Source of the DNA: Perca fluviatilis
Taxonomy: Eukaryota > Chordata > Actinopteri > Perciformes > Percidae
Direction of reading: 5' to 3'
Assembly (NCBI RefSeq): GCF_010015445.1
Contig: NC_053116.1
Coordinates: 32,608,785-32,672,784, forward strand
Length of the DNA stretch: 64,000 bases
How positions within the stretch are numbered: the stretch's first letter is position 1; the number at the start of each line of letters is the position of its first letter. Made by a program: the position numbers and the translations under genes. The notes under the pieces are model-generated. The model searched no databases and was not told where the DNA came from. It worked only from the letters and a program-made list of their open reading frames with translations. Positions 53,903 through 64,000 of the stretch are shown here, in pieces.

Positions 53903-54250
53903 TAGGGCTGCACAATTAATCGCAATTGTATCGAAATCGCAATATGGACTAGTGCAATATCCAAATCGCAGAGGGGCGCAATATTTGTTAATGGCAAAAC
54001 ATGGGTCAAACCATTCTGAATGAAGTATTGTGGTGCTGCAGAGATGTCCCGGGCCTACAAATCGTCTCCTACAGAATAAAGAAAAAAAAATAAAAGTCTT
54101 TGTTTGGTCCAGATCCTCGCAAAAATTCTTTCAATGTTAATAATTTTCAATGAAAATGAGAATAATGATACAAAAACCATCATTCCCTCCAATATCGTGA
54201 ATCAAATCGCAATCGCAATTTCCGTCAAAATAATCGCAATTAGATATTTT
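53903..54250. mobile_element. hAT-like MITE, 'gggctgcacaattaatcgcaat' family, right end eroded
   Basis: Starts TAGGGCTGCACAATTAATCG. Shares caatatggact, caatatccaaatcgcagaggggcgcaatattt and cctccaatatcgtgaatcaaat with the inverted copy at 63474-63807. Confidence 0.7.
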
Positions 54251-54479
54251 CCTTGTATCGTTGGGTGACACTGAGCTCCAGACGCAGCGACAGTGCCTCT
54301 GCAAAATGGTCTCGGGAAGGAACTTGTTTTGCTGGAACATTTGCACCCCTCAAAAGACGCCACATAAAATACTAAATAAAGTGTTTAACTAATACAGTAA
54401 CGTGAGCTATTTAAATCAGTTGGCTACATGGTTAAATGTAATTTGCTCTTACCAGTGTATCGCCGTAATCCCCCACCAA

Positions 54480-55550
54480 TCGGTCCTGAAACGTTGGCAT
54501 TTTTACAGGACGGCTCCGCTATCTATCGTTGCCAATAAATGTTTCTGGTGATCCGTGTACGATGGATAACAGGCCAGCAGCAATTGTTTCATCCGTGTCT
54601 TTATCTTGCCCGCTTTTTCTATAACTGGTGGGCAAACATGCTAGCATATAGATAGTAAACGCCGTGAACATATTCTCTTTAAGTATTTACAATCATTTAC
54701 CAAAAGGACCAAGCAGGACGGCCTTATCGCACGATCCAAATTTCCGTCAAAGGTTGCCATTTTCAGCGTGGAGCTTGGTTGCTGGGAGGTTGTTGGTGTT
54801 TCCCATAGAAAAAGGATTTTGAGAATGGCAACCAAGGGGGTAAGCCAGCTTCCACAAAGCGCACCTCCTATGGCGCCATTTTGATGCCACCTAGCACTCA
54901 CCCGCCGTTAGCATTCCATTGACTGCCGTTCATTTTGACGTCACTTTGACAGCAAATAACTTTACATCTGAAGCGTTTAAAGACTTTATTTGTCCATTGT
55001 TTATTTCTAAAGAAAGACGACAATGTATAAAAGGCTCCATTTCCTTGTATCTCACGTTATGGCTCAGTAGCAGACGGTTTTTGTAAAAATAGGCCAACGA
55101 TTGTGTCATAACCACACAACTTACTGTCGCCTAGTAGAGGAATTACCGTACAGTACAGACAGGAGAAGCTCGCAGGCAGTTTCGACTTACATTAGCTGTT
55201 TAAGTTGAATTACTAATGTTAACTAACATTTTAGTTAGCAATAATTAGCCTGTGCCCTTGTTATCTCCTAACATATATCTCCGTCTCTGCAAGATTGGGA
55301 ATGATTGAGATTTCTTTTGGCACAGCTACCCGAAGACTTCCAACTTTCAGACAGGTTGCTCATGTCACATCTATGTCGTCAAGCTCAGCTGGAGGCTGCT
55401 CAGTAACGCTCAGCCATCACCGGAAAAGTGCTTCTAATATACTTCACTGGTCTCTGTAGAAAACAACGGAGTCAAATTGTCCTTTTTTTGTGTCTATGAT
55501 GGCAACAGATCAGCAAAAGGGGAGGGGCTGAGCCTGACATCCAATAAAAC
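54480..55550. other. Non-coding stretch, possibly an unclassified repeat
   Basis: Contains sequence such as cattccattgactgccgttcattttgacgtcac that reads like a common fish interspersed repeat, but no boundaries were found. Confidence 0.3.
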
Positions 55551-55967
55551 TAAAACATACATAAGTGTCAATGATAACACAATTAAGTCCAAAATGTATT
55601 TCTGTTGTGTCCCTTGTGTGTTCCCTTTGCTGTGTCTGTAAACTTCCAAGCGGTGTTAGCTAGCTAACATCGTTGACCTTAGCTTCCCAGCTAAAAGTGC
55701 TTTAGCTACTGTTACACCTGTTTATAGAGTGATGCTACAGCAGCATGCACAGTAGGCTTATATGGATAATTAAAAAAGGGAAACAGGTATAAAGTGTATG
55801 TTTCTTTTGACATTGCATTTTAATTATTAAACATTACTACTTATTGATGTGTTCAGCTGTGTTTTTGAGTGATAAATTGGGCTGAACTCTGAACAATCGA
55901 ACTTTTCTACGCGCTGCTGAATCTGACAATGCCATAACCACGCACACTTTCATTCACCCCCCCCCCC

Positions 55968-56006
<39 letters not shown>

Positions 56007-56770
56007 TTAAGTGTGGGTAATGTGATATCGTGCTTCTGTAACAGACCCTTAGCAAGCAGATGGCCAGCCATTCAAAAATGTCTGGATGCTGGGACCCCAA
56101 GCAAAACCAAAATAAAAAGAGGAGATTGAGAGTCAAGGCTTGGCTAGACAACCACAAGAATATTTTCAATGGTTGTTTGAAATATGCTTTCAACATTTTA
56201 ACTCTAACAATACTGCATCACATCACAATAAGAAGGAAAATGATATCTGGAGAGGCTTTGGCTTTGATCAATTTCTAAGCGGTTTCTTTTTGCCAAGATC
56301 AAATCTAACAGCTGTTATAGAAAAGGGGAACCAACTGCTGAAATAAACTCCATCTTACTATTTTGGCTATGTCAATAAAATCATGAACACACCCCACACT
56401 GAAGCACTTTGTGATTTCAGATTCAGCGGGATCGTTAGGTGCAACACACAGACTGAGGAGGGAGGGAGGGGGGGGGTCATCTGAAAGCCAAGCCTCACCT
56501 AGTCTCTGAACAACTTGAATCATAGACCGTCTCTAAACACACACTCCCTAGAAGCATTTCAACTCGGCTCTCTGCAATGTCTATGGGTGAGGCTGTAATG
56601 CTTTGCCTTGGAAATGCTAAGCAAGTAAAGTAATTAGAGGGGAGGGCTAACCATTGTCCATCATCATGACAGAAATTCCAGAAAATAATCACATCTAGCC
56701 ACTGTCAAGTTCAATGAACACTGTCAAAGCAGATCATCTCAGTTTCCTAAATGAAGCAATAAACAGGCAG

Positions 56771-56853
<83 letters not shown>

Positions 56854-57353
56854 CAGCAGAATGCTAGCAGGTGAACGAGGCATTTGACATTTGGCTCACG
56901 CAAGCTCACACACACACATTCCTACATCAGCTGACAAAAGAGTGTGTGCATGGTGTGTGTGTGTGTGTGTGTGTGTGTTTGTATGTGGCCTGAAGCCCAG
57001 TCCTCACCATTAGTCCAAAGCTATAGTGAGCAGTCTAGTCTGAGCGCTTGTGTCTGTGTTTTTGGGGTGTAAAAAACAAAGCGTTTTCAGATTGTCTGCA
57101 CCCACTTAAAAGTAACGTCAGAACTTTCCGTCTGATAAAATACGTTATGATATCAGTTGCAATTTGACTTATAAATGTAACCTAATATGCATCATACTAG
57201 CAAGTGTCGAGCTGGGCCAGCCAATAGGGTATTTTCTTTAATAAGCAAACGTTTTTAAGAAGAAGTTTGCCCACGAGCGCCTATACTGTGAACCACAAAT
57301 CTTGTTTTATTTTATTTTTTTCCATTTTAATGAAATGATGGCCTTGAACTTAC
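55551..57353. other. Non-coding stretch with three short microsatellites
   Basis: (CA)n at 55966-56005, (GT)n at 56772-56851 and (GT)n at 56954-56977. No supported coding sequence. Confidence 0.6.
56772..56851. repeat. (GT)n microsatellite
   Basis: About 40 GT units. Confidence 0.95.
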
Positions 57354-57530
57354 CTGTGAGGTCAGTAAAGTGTGTGAATCAGCCGTCCATGGTGTTGAAT
57401 GAAAGAGAGCCTCGCATCCACGCTAACAAGCAGAAAGTATCTGATGAGGTCCAGCTTGGCAGGCTAACTTACTTTCACGAACTGTTAGTTTTTCCTCCGA
57501 ATACGGCGCAATTATGATAAAGTAGCCGCT
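57354..57530 (-). other. Candidate non-coding 5' UTR exon (minus strand), possibly of plxnb1
   Basis: On the minus strand a good acceptor (ACTTCTTTCTTTTAG|AGCGGC) and a near-perfect donor (CTCACAG|GTAAGTTC) bracket 177 nt of non-repetitive sequence with no long frame. It holds an ATG in good context followed by a stop after three codons, which would be a short upstream ORF. It lies just downstream, in minus-strand order, of another candidate exon. Inference only; antisense or unrelated transcripts are possible. Confidence 0.4.
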
Positions 57531-57593
57531 CTAAAAGAAAGAAGTAAACAAACTCAGAGTCCAGAAAGTGTGTCTGTGTGTGTGTGTGTTCAC

Positions 57594-57757
57594 CTCAGAT
57601 ACCGGAGGCTGTCTCTGTTGTCTGGCCGCAGCACTCAGGACATGGACAGGTCTTCTGAGAAGCTTTAGCTGAGAGACAAGCTACACGGAGTCACATAGGG
57701 TGGGACAGGAAATGTCACCATGTCGCCTTCAGAATAAAGTCTCAAAACCAGTCGCAC
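57594..57757 (-). other. Candidate non-coding 5' exon (minus strand), possibly of plxnb1
   Basis: Bracketed on the minus strand by CTTTTCTTTTCAG|GTGCGA and TCTGAG|GTGAAC, 164 nt. With the neighbouring candidate it leaves a 63-nt intron containing a short (CA)n stretch, short but possible in fish. No open frame crosses it. It could supply the upstream exon that the plexin start exon needs. Confidence 0.38.
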
Positions 57758-59674
57758 CTGAAAAGAAAAGAATATGTGAAGTGCTGCCCTGATGTCTTTT
57801 TTTGTATATCTATATATATATATATATATATATATTTGAATATGACAGTATAGGGGGTGGATTTGTTTTTTACATAATCAAAAAAGAATCATTAATGTTA
57901 TCTAAACAAGATTTTCATTGATTTACCAAGTAAAATATTTTCCCTAACACTGACACAAAAGTGTGAGGAAAGTTTGAGTTATGTCTTAACTTGGCTTTAA
58001 AGCATGTCCCTGACTGTGTCTCTGTTTTTGTTGAGCCTTCTCAAAAAGCGCGCCACCATAAGGATTTTATTTTGAAATTGCTTCTCAGACATGTTGCTCT
58101 GCCTCTGCCAGCTTGACTCCGGGCTGTAGCTTTGCGCAGTGTGTGAGCGGTTCAGACAGTGTGCTTCAGTTTGCCAGTGGCACTCTGGATTCATTTTTGG
58201 AAAAACATGAACGTAATTACAACTCATTAAAATATAAAACTTGGTTCTGTGATCCTCTTTACAGTGTAAGGTGTTGTTCAACTACCCTACATAGTAAACA
58301 ATGGAGTTGTGCGCGCTGCCAGGTTTACAGTAGCTTATGCTGCCAGTAGGACTGTTTTTCTCCACCAAGGCCAGTATTGGATGGTAGGCTAGTGTAGGCT
58401 GTGTTTGACCATAAAAGTAATATATTTAATATAGTTGTTTTATATGAATCACTGACTCACGTTGAAATTCTTCGAGATGGAAATGAACAATGACTCCAGA
58501 GCTGGCCGGGACTCTCCTCCTTGTCTAGCACACCAGAATGATGTGTTACTGCCCTCTGCTGGTCTGCGGTCGGTTTTGTATAGGCCTACTGTTTGGGCCC
58601 AGATGTGATAAGAAGACGCTAATTTTTTAGTGGGCTAATATAAAACCATAAGAGAGAAAACAGTCAACATTTACTTTTAGACTTACCTATGCAGACTACA
58701 CCTTAAAATCTACTGTAATCCAACACAACTGTTCAGGTTCAGGTTATTTTATTTGTACCCATAGCTGGATTTGTTCTGCAGCGAGAGTATGCCATCCATC
58801 ATGACACACAACTACGAAAACACACCAAAAACTGACACAATTAGCCTACTCGTGATCTTTAATCGTTGTTCTGCCATAAAGTTACTTTTATGATGCCCAT
58901 CTAATGTCCAGCTGTTGTTTTTGGACACTGTCATAGGTGTTAATGGAATTATGTTTCAGCACGGTGGTCTGATGGTGTCAGTATATTCAGAGGTTTCTAA
59001 TATTCTGACCCCTTCGTGTTTATATGCTGGACAAAAAAAATGTGAAACACCTCTCAATATTATAGTGTCCAGTATAACCTCAGTGAACAGGCATACAATT
59101 GAATTTCCACAATCACAACAATGTCAACGATAAAAATGAGCAATATAAACTTTGAAAAGGTAGACTTTATGGCAAAGTTGTTGTCTTTAATTGCATTATA
59201 GTGTACATGTGTACTTGATGAACTGGCCACTAAGCTTCAGTAGGCTGGCAAAAAAGTATTTTATACATATAGGCAATATTTTATACTGGACGACTTCTCC
59301 TAATTCTATGACAATTGCTTATGAACATGATTTTAGAAACGACGACACATGTTTTCTTAAACAATGCATAAGTTCCGTTTGTAGCCTCAGAGATCTTAAG
59401 ATTAAGATTTTTGTAAACTCTGTGTCTGTGATTGGTGTTAAATGTACTTTTTATGCAGCACTACTGCTCCCAAATCCTAAACAGATCTATTGTATTCATA
59501 ACAGTTTTCATACACAATATGTCTAGCAGGGAGTTTAACCTCTCAGAGGTGCACCTAGTGGCATTGCTTATATTTGGGGTCCAAATATTTATAATGCCAC
59601 TAGGATAACACAAATCTGAACATAATCCTAATATAGACCTATAGAGGAAAACTGCAACATCTCTATGGGTCTCT

Positions 59675-59766
<92 letters not shown>

Positions 59767-59787
59767 TACACAAACACACACACACAC
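57758..59787. other. Intergenic stretch between candidate plxnb1 5' exons and the kinase gene
   Basis: Mostly AT-rich unique-looking sequence with a (TA)n tract near 57808 and a (CA)n tract near 59680. No supported coding region. Confidence 0.4.
59680..59764. repeat. (CA)n microsatellite
   Basis: About 42 CA units, followed after a short break by a further short CA run to about 59788. Confidence 0.95.
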
Positions 59788-60333
59788 ATAGTGGAAGAAG
59801 GATTCAGATTTAAGTAAAAGTACTAATACCACACTGTAAATATACTGTGTAACAAGTAAAAGTCCTACATTGTTACTTAAGTAAAAGTATGGTAGTATCA
59901 TCAGGAAAATGTACTTAAAGTTAAAAAAATTTAAAATAAAGGTACTCAATGCAGAAAAATCCTCACATTTCAGAAACTGGAAACGATCAAAACAGTTCTG
60001 TCCATCAACTAGTTCATTAATTGGCTAATCATTTCAGCTGTAGGCCCTGCGTATTGTTGGGTAGTTTAATTTATAATAAAACATAGTATTTTAGAAACTG
60101 CATGTGTTTTATGTGCAACAATCTTAATTTGTAAAGCAACCAGTAGCCTAACTAAAGCTGTCAGATGACTTTAGTGGAGTAAAAAGTACAATATTTACCT
60201 CTGAAATGTAGTGGAGTAGAAGTAAAAAGTGCCATGAAAAGAAAAGACTCAAGTAAAGTAGCCTACAAGTACCTCAAATTTGTACTGAATTATAGTACTA
60301 GAGTATATGTACTTAGTTACATTCCACCACTGG
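59788..60333. mobile_element. Interspersed repeat, 'agtggaagaa...ttccaccactg' family
   Basis: Ends TAGTGGAAGAAGGATTCAG and TTACATTCCACCACTG are inverted repeats. The interior is rich in acttaagtaaaagta words typical of a widespread fish repeat. It ends about 160 bp upstream of the kinase start codon. Confidence 0.7.
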
Positions 60334-60492
60334 TAGGAATGACAGTTCATTGTGACGAGGGGGGCAGGCTGTGGAGGAACGGGGGCGTTTCCCTGTGCTG
60401 CTCGTACCTTTACTGCAAGGTCTTCTACCTGTCAGGTTGGAACTCCAGAGCTGGCTACAAACCTGACTGGAAATTGAAAACGAACCAGCGCC
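60334..60492 (+). promoter_or_regulatory. 5' UTR / proximal promoter region of the p38 kinase gene
   Basis: GC-richer non-repetitive stretch directly upstream of the kinase ATG, starting where an interspersed repeat ends. No TATA box is evident. The transcription start cannot be placed from sequence alone. Confidence 0.4.
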
Positions 60493-60626
60493 ATGGAGTC
60501 TCCACTGAAGACTTCGCCCGTCAGACCGGGCTACCACAGACTGGAGGTCCAGAAAACGACGTGGGACGTCCCGGAGAGATACACGGCGCTGAAGTCGATT
60601 GGCTCCGGGGCCTACGGGACAGTTTG
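60493..60626 (+). CDS. p38-family MAP kinase, coding exon 1 (mapk13/12/11-like)
   Basis: Start of a stress-activated Ser/Thr kinase of the CMGC/MAPK p38 group, activated by MKK3/6. The ATG at 60493 has a good Kozak context (GCGCCATGG). Residues 1-44 plus two bases: a short N-terminus, then GYHRLEVQKTTWDVPERY, which matches the p38 motif F/GxYRQE-NKTxWEVPxRY, then the glycine loop GSGAYG at 37-42. Donor TTTG|GTGAGT. The intron falls at the usual place, after GTV within the Cys codon. The isoform is undecided between MAPK13, MAPK12 and MAPK11 types. Confidence 0.9.
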
Positions 60627-60814
60627 GTGAGTTTACCCGGGGGGAGCGGGCGCACAACTTCGGGTAGCGGCCTACTGATGCGGAAAGTGCCTCAGAGTTT
60701 GTGTCTTTTCGTAGGCCTATTTTATACAGAAAAGTGCAAAGTATTGGGATCTTTTCGTCCAAACAGTTTATAATACATGTTAATCCTGCTGCATGGGCTG
60801 AAGTCATAGAATAT

Positions 60815-60965
60815 GGCAAGGCAAGGCAGCTTCATTTGTTGGCTATAGCACATTTCACCAACAGGGCAATTCAAAGTATTTTACATAAAACATTAAAGAG
60901 CAGTTAAAAACGATAAAAAAAATTGAAAACAGATAAAATACGAGAATAAAATTTAAAGTGCAATA
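60815..60965. repeat. Interspersed repeat, 'ggcaaggc...tagcacatttca' type
   Basis: Contains aaggcaaggcagcttcattt, tagcacatttcaccaacagggcaattcaaag and acataaaacattaaa, a frequent fish repeat also found near LINE 3' ends. In kinase intron 1. Confidence 0.6.
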
Positions 60966-61976
60966 TAAGAAATTAACAATCATTTAAAATAAGCTATTAT
61001 TGGACTTAACGTTTTTGTTGACCAGTGTTTCTGCCATTGTCATAGCAGAAACATCATGTGTGGTAGCCTGATAAATTGATGCTGTTTTGTAAATGGTCAA
61101 AGGTCCCTGCCTTTGATGTTCACTATCAGTATTTAAATGTTTGCCGTCACAAGTGGTTTCTACATGTAGCCTGGTTTACAGCCTTAAGTCTGCATTCCAC
61201 TACCAGACTATACTGCATGCAGTGCAAGAGGCTGAGATTACTCTGACATCTGCTAACAGAAGCACTATTGTCCACCTGAGGCAAGTCAGCAAGTCAATAC
61301 AAGTCCTGCGATATGACAAGAATCTCCTCCACCAACATGAGAAACCCCAGCCTACAGGAATCCAAGATTTCTCAGAGACACTTCAATCTAATGATACGCC
61401 ACTGACAGACAAGATCTCATTACTGATATGATCATATTTGGTCGGTCTATAAAAGAGGGGATGTCAGCCATCTGCCCTAGTTTATTCATTTGAAACTTTT
61501 ATTTCAGATATAGGCTACTTATGGTAAAAAATGTTTTTCTTTTTTCAATAAGCACTGTAGGAATTGTATCAAACACGCCCAATTACAAGTACCAGATCAC
61601 CTACAGAACAGCATCAACAGAAACTTCAAAAATCCCTAAACAGACTCGCAATGTAGGCTATACTAACAAGTCTTGATAGGAAGCAAATATAAAGTAAAAT
61701 AACAAAAAAATTGTCGGTTTGGATACATACACTCGGAACTTTAAAAACTCTAGGTTTAAATGAAGAATTTAATTCAACTTGCTTTCTCTAATGTCAAAGT
61801 ATAGTATTTAAGATGAATATACTTACCTATCAACATAGTTTTTAATCACTTTCAACCTGTTTGTGGACTTGCACTTTATTGACTGATGTAATGAGTGTAG
61901 CACCTTGGTTGAGATGGGTGTATCTTCAGGTAGCCAACGCCCCTTTTACGCACAATCACACCTGTTGATGATTCTT

Positions 61977-62130
61977 ATTAAGGGCTTCATTGCCCATTCT
62001 TTCCAAGGACTCTGATGAAGATATAACCTTACATCGAAACGTTAGTCACTGTTATGCACCTTCAAAAAAAAGTAAATAAATAAAACTACAGTAAGAGTAC
62101 AAGTAAGAAGACATCTGTGTTGCACCGGAT
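61977..62130 (+). repeat. Repeat with hammerhead-like 'ctgatga...gaaa' core
   Basis: Carries gggcttcattgcccattct, ctctgatgaagatataacc and ttacatcgaaacgttagtc, then gaagacatctgtgttgcaccgg. Matches 34660-34800 in reverse. It may be a fragment of a Penelope-like element, many of which carry hammerhead ribozyme motifs, but no RT or GIY-YIG frame is present. Confidence 0.5.
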
Positions 62131-62365
62131 TATTTTGGTCTGCAGAAGCGCAGAGAACTCTCTCTTTTTTTACATAAAGTAAAACTAATTTCTACACAGA
62201 GAAGCTGAAATTACAACCCATTCTCACTCCGAACTCTTAAAATGCGGACGCTTGGTGGAGTGGATGTCAGCGTCAGATACGACGCAAAAAGCACCTTCAG
62301 CGTGTGTGTCGAACGCACGGTGCAGAGCAGCAGCTACATGGCACTTAAACATTACGTAGCATTAA

Positions 62366-62367
<2 letters not shown>

Positions 62368-62421
<54 letters not shown>
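62368..62421. repeat. (GTA)n trinucleotide microsatellite
   Basis: About 17 uninterrupted GTA units. Confidence 0.95.
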
Positions 62422-62489
62422 TGAAAGGCCGAAAATCCGCATAGGGAGGTTGGTTGGGGTGGTGGAAAGTCAAACAACACAGGACTTTC

Positions 62490-62768
62490 ACCCAACTGTC
62501 CCGTTCTTCTTTTTCTGAACCCAACTGTCCCGTTCTTCTTGTCCTAAACCCAACTGTCCCATTCTTCTTTTCCTGAGCCTAAGTGTCCCGTTCTTCTTGT
62601 CCTAAACCCAACTGTCCCGTTCTTCTTGTCCTAAACCCAACTGTCCCGTTCTTCTTGTCCTAAACCCAACTGTTCTGTTCTTCTTGTCCTAAACCCAACT
62701 GTCCCGTTCTTCTTGTCCTAAACCCAACTGTCCCGTTCTTCTTGTCCTAAACCCAACCGTCCCGTTTT
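62490..62768. repeat. 29-bp minisatellite, ~9.6 copies
   Basis: Tandem units of acccaactgtcccgttcttc plus ttgtcctaa starting at 62490, 62519, 62548 and every 29 bp to 62751. Most copies are identical; the third, fourth and seventh carry several substitutions. Direct tandem without spacers. Confidence 0.92.
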
Positions 62769-63473
62769 TATCCCGTGTATCATGGAAACGTACCTTCTTA
62801 TAAGCCCACCCACGGCATTTTCCTTAACTGCTCGGGGCGCCTGTCCATGGGCAGCCCCCTCACTCTGACATCTCTCCATTAGTACACGCATAGGTACTGA
62901 GCATGTGTGTGTAATTCAGGCCTGTGTGTAATGTGTATAATAATAACAACAGAGTGAAAACATTGTAATTTCCCTCGCAGGATTAATAAATTGTAAATTA
63001 TTATTATTAATTATTATTATTAACCTAACTGCATCAAAAGTGACGCCAATAGTCCCGACCAAATGCGTTTAGATAAAGCGCGTTTAGATATGACACTAAA
63101 TGAGACTTTTAGCGTCAACACCAACTCCAAAGTGTCCGTATTTTACGCAGTGGGAGTGAGAATGTGTTGGGAATTATTAGTCAATCAGTGGATTACAGTA
63201 TTCAGCCAGCAGAAAAATAATGATGATTGCACACATTTGTTTTTCTGTTTATATGCTTCTAAATTGAGTATCTTTGGGTTTTGGACTGACGGCCTGACAA
63301 AATAAGCTATCTGAAAACATTACCTTTGGCTCTGGGAGATTGTGATAGGCATTTTTGCCCCATTTTCTGACATTTTAGAGATTGATTTATTCATCAACTA
63401 TTTACAATGAATAAAGAAATATGCTATGCCAAAAAACATGATTTGGAACCTATAGATTATGAATGATTTCATG

Positions 63474-63807
63474 GCTGCACAAATTGAGGAAAATATCTAT
63501 TTTGACTGATATTTCAATTGCATTATGATTCACAGTATTGGAGGGAGTGATCATTTTTGTATAATTATTCTCATTGAAAAATATTAAAAAACTAATTAAA
63601 CTGTAATTTTTGTAAGTAGAAAAAGATTTTTTCTTGTAGGATAGGCTTTGTCGGCTGGGACTTCTCTACAGCACACTAATACTTAATTCAGAATGGGTTG
63701 ACACATATTTTGCCTTAAACAAATATTGCGCCCCTCTGCGATTTGGATATTGCAGTAGTCCATATTGCAATTTCGATAAAAATATGATTCATTGTGCAGC
63801 CCTACCT
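63474..63807. mobile_element. hAT-like MITE, inverted copy of the 53903 family
   Basis: Bounded by TGGCTGCACAAATTG and CATTGTGCAGCCCTA. The reverse complement matches 53903-54250 in order. Its right edge is about 46 bp from the acceptor of kinase exon 2. Confidence 0.75.
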
Positions 63808-63853
63808 CCCACTGTGGGACATGCCCTTTACACTGTGTTTTATTCCGACTTAG

Positions 63854-63983
63854 TTCTGCCGTTGACCAGAAGACTAAGGAGAAGGTGGCCATCAAGAAGC
63901 TGTATCGTCCTTTCCAGTCCCTCATCCACACCAAACGGGCCTACAGGGAACTCAGACTGCTCCGCCACATACAGCATGAAAAT
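63854..63983 (+). CDS. p38-family MAP kinase, coding exon 2
   Basis: 130 nt, residues 45-88. Acceptor TTCCGACTTAG|TTCTGC, donor GAAAAT|GTAGGA. Joins exon 1 in frame to give GTVCSAVD. Contains VAIKK with the ATP-anchoring lysine K59, RPFQSLIH, and RAYRELRLL with the alpha-C glutamate E77; the K-to-E spacing of 18 equals that of p38alpha. SLIH resembles p38beta/alpha, while KRAYREL and KKLYRPFQS resemble gamma/delta. The DFG, TGY activation loop and substrate lobe lie beyond the right edge. Confidence 0.92.
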
Positions 63984-64000
63984 GTAGGAACTTGACAAAA

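Larger units (their letters stand above)
60627..63853 (+). other. Kinase gene intron 1
   Basis: About 3.2 kb between GTGAGT and TTAG. It holds four repeat blocks (listed separately), a (GTA)n tract and a 29-bp minisatellite. No other exon recognised. Confidence 0.8.

Noticed and set aside
60313..60819. 168-codon minus-strand frame over kinase exon 1
   Set aside because: Shadow of the GC-rich coding exon and its flank; the plus strand has the clear kinase sequence.
62490..62768. CRISPR-like array
   Set aside because: 29-bp units are directly tandem with no spacers, in a vertebrate intron; it is a minisatellite.

Overview
This 64 kb window looks like teleost fish nuclear DNA. Genes are split by GT-AG introns, long (CA)n/(GT)n microsatellites are dense, small hAT-like MITEs with 8-bp target duplications are common, and there is a 5'-truncated L2-type LINE. 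No bacterial or organellar features were seen.

Layout. Positions 216-20783 (minus strand) hold 22 consecutive coding exons of a plexin-B receptor. By recall of the human proteins, its sema domain and PSI/IPT spacing match plexin-B1 much better than plexin-B2. The exons join in frame to 1,564 residues plus two bases: signal peptide, sema domain, PSI1, PSI2, a Thr/Ser/Pro-rich mucin-like block, PSI3, IPT repeats with a furin-type basic region, and the transmembrane helix. The cytoplasmic RasGAP/RBD exons lie beyond the left edge. Positions 60493-60626 and 63854-63983 (plus strand) hold the first two coding exons of a p38-family MAP kinase, which continues off the right edge.

The 40 kb between them has no recognisable protein gene. 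It is filled with microsatellites, MITEs, unclassified interspersed repeats and the LINE fragment. Two good minus-strand exon candidates (57354-57530 and 57594-57757) could be 5' UTR exons of the plexin gene, because its first coding exon opens with a splice acceptor 10 bases before the ATG. If so, most of the apparent desert is plexin intron 1, and the two genes start head to head about 2.7 kb apart.

Plexin-B1 is the Semaphorin-4D guidance receptor that signals through R-Ras/Rap inactivation and RhoA. p38 kinases are stress-activated Ser/Thr kinases. Their adjacency fits the known vertebrate linkage of plexin-B and p38 genes (human PLXNB2 next to MAPK11/MAPK12) and does not by itself show a joint pathway.

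No wholly new system was found. The most interesting items are the candidate shared promoter region, a GC-AG intron, a tandem pair of furin-type sites, serially nested MITEs, transposons beside regulatory and splice sites of the kinase gene, and a repeat family with a hammerhead-ribozyme-like core. All domain and ortholog calls come from reading and recall, with no database search.
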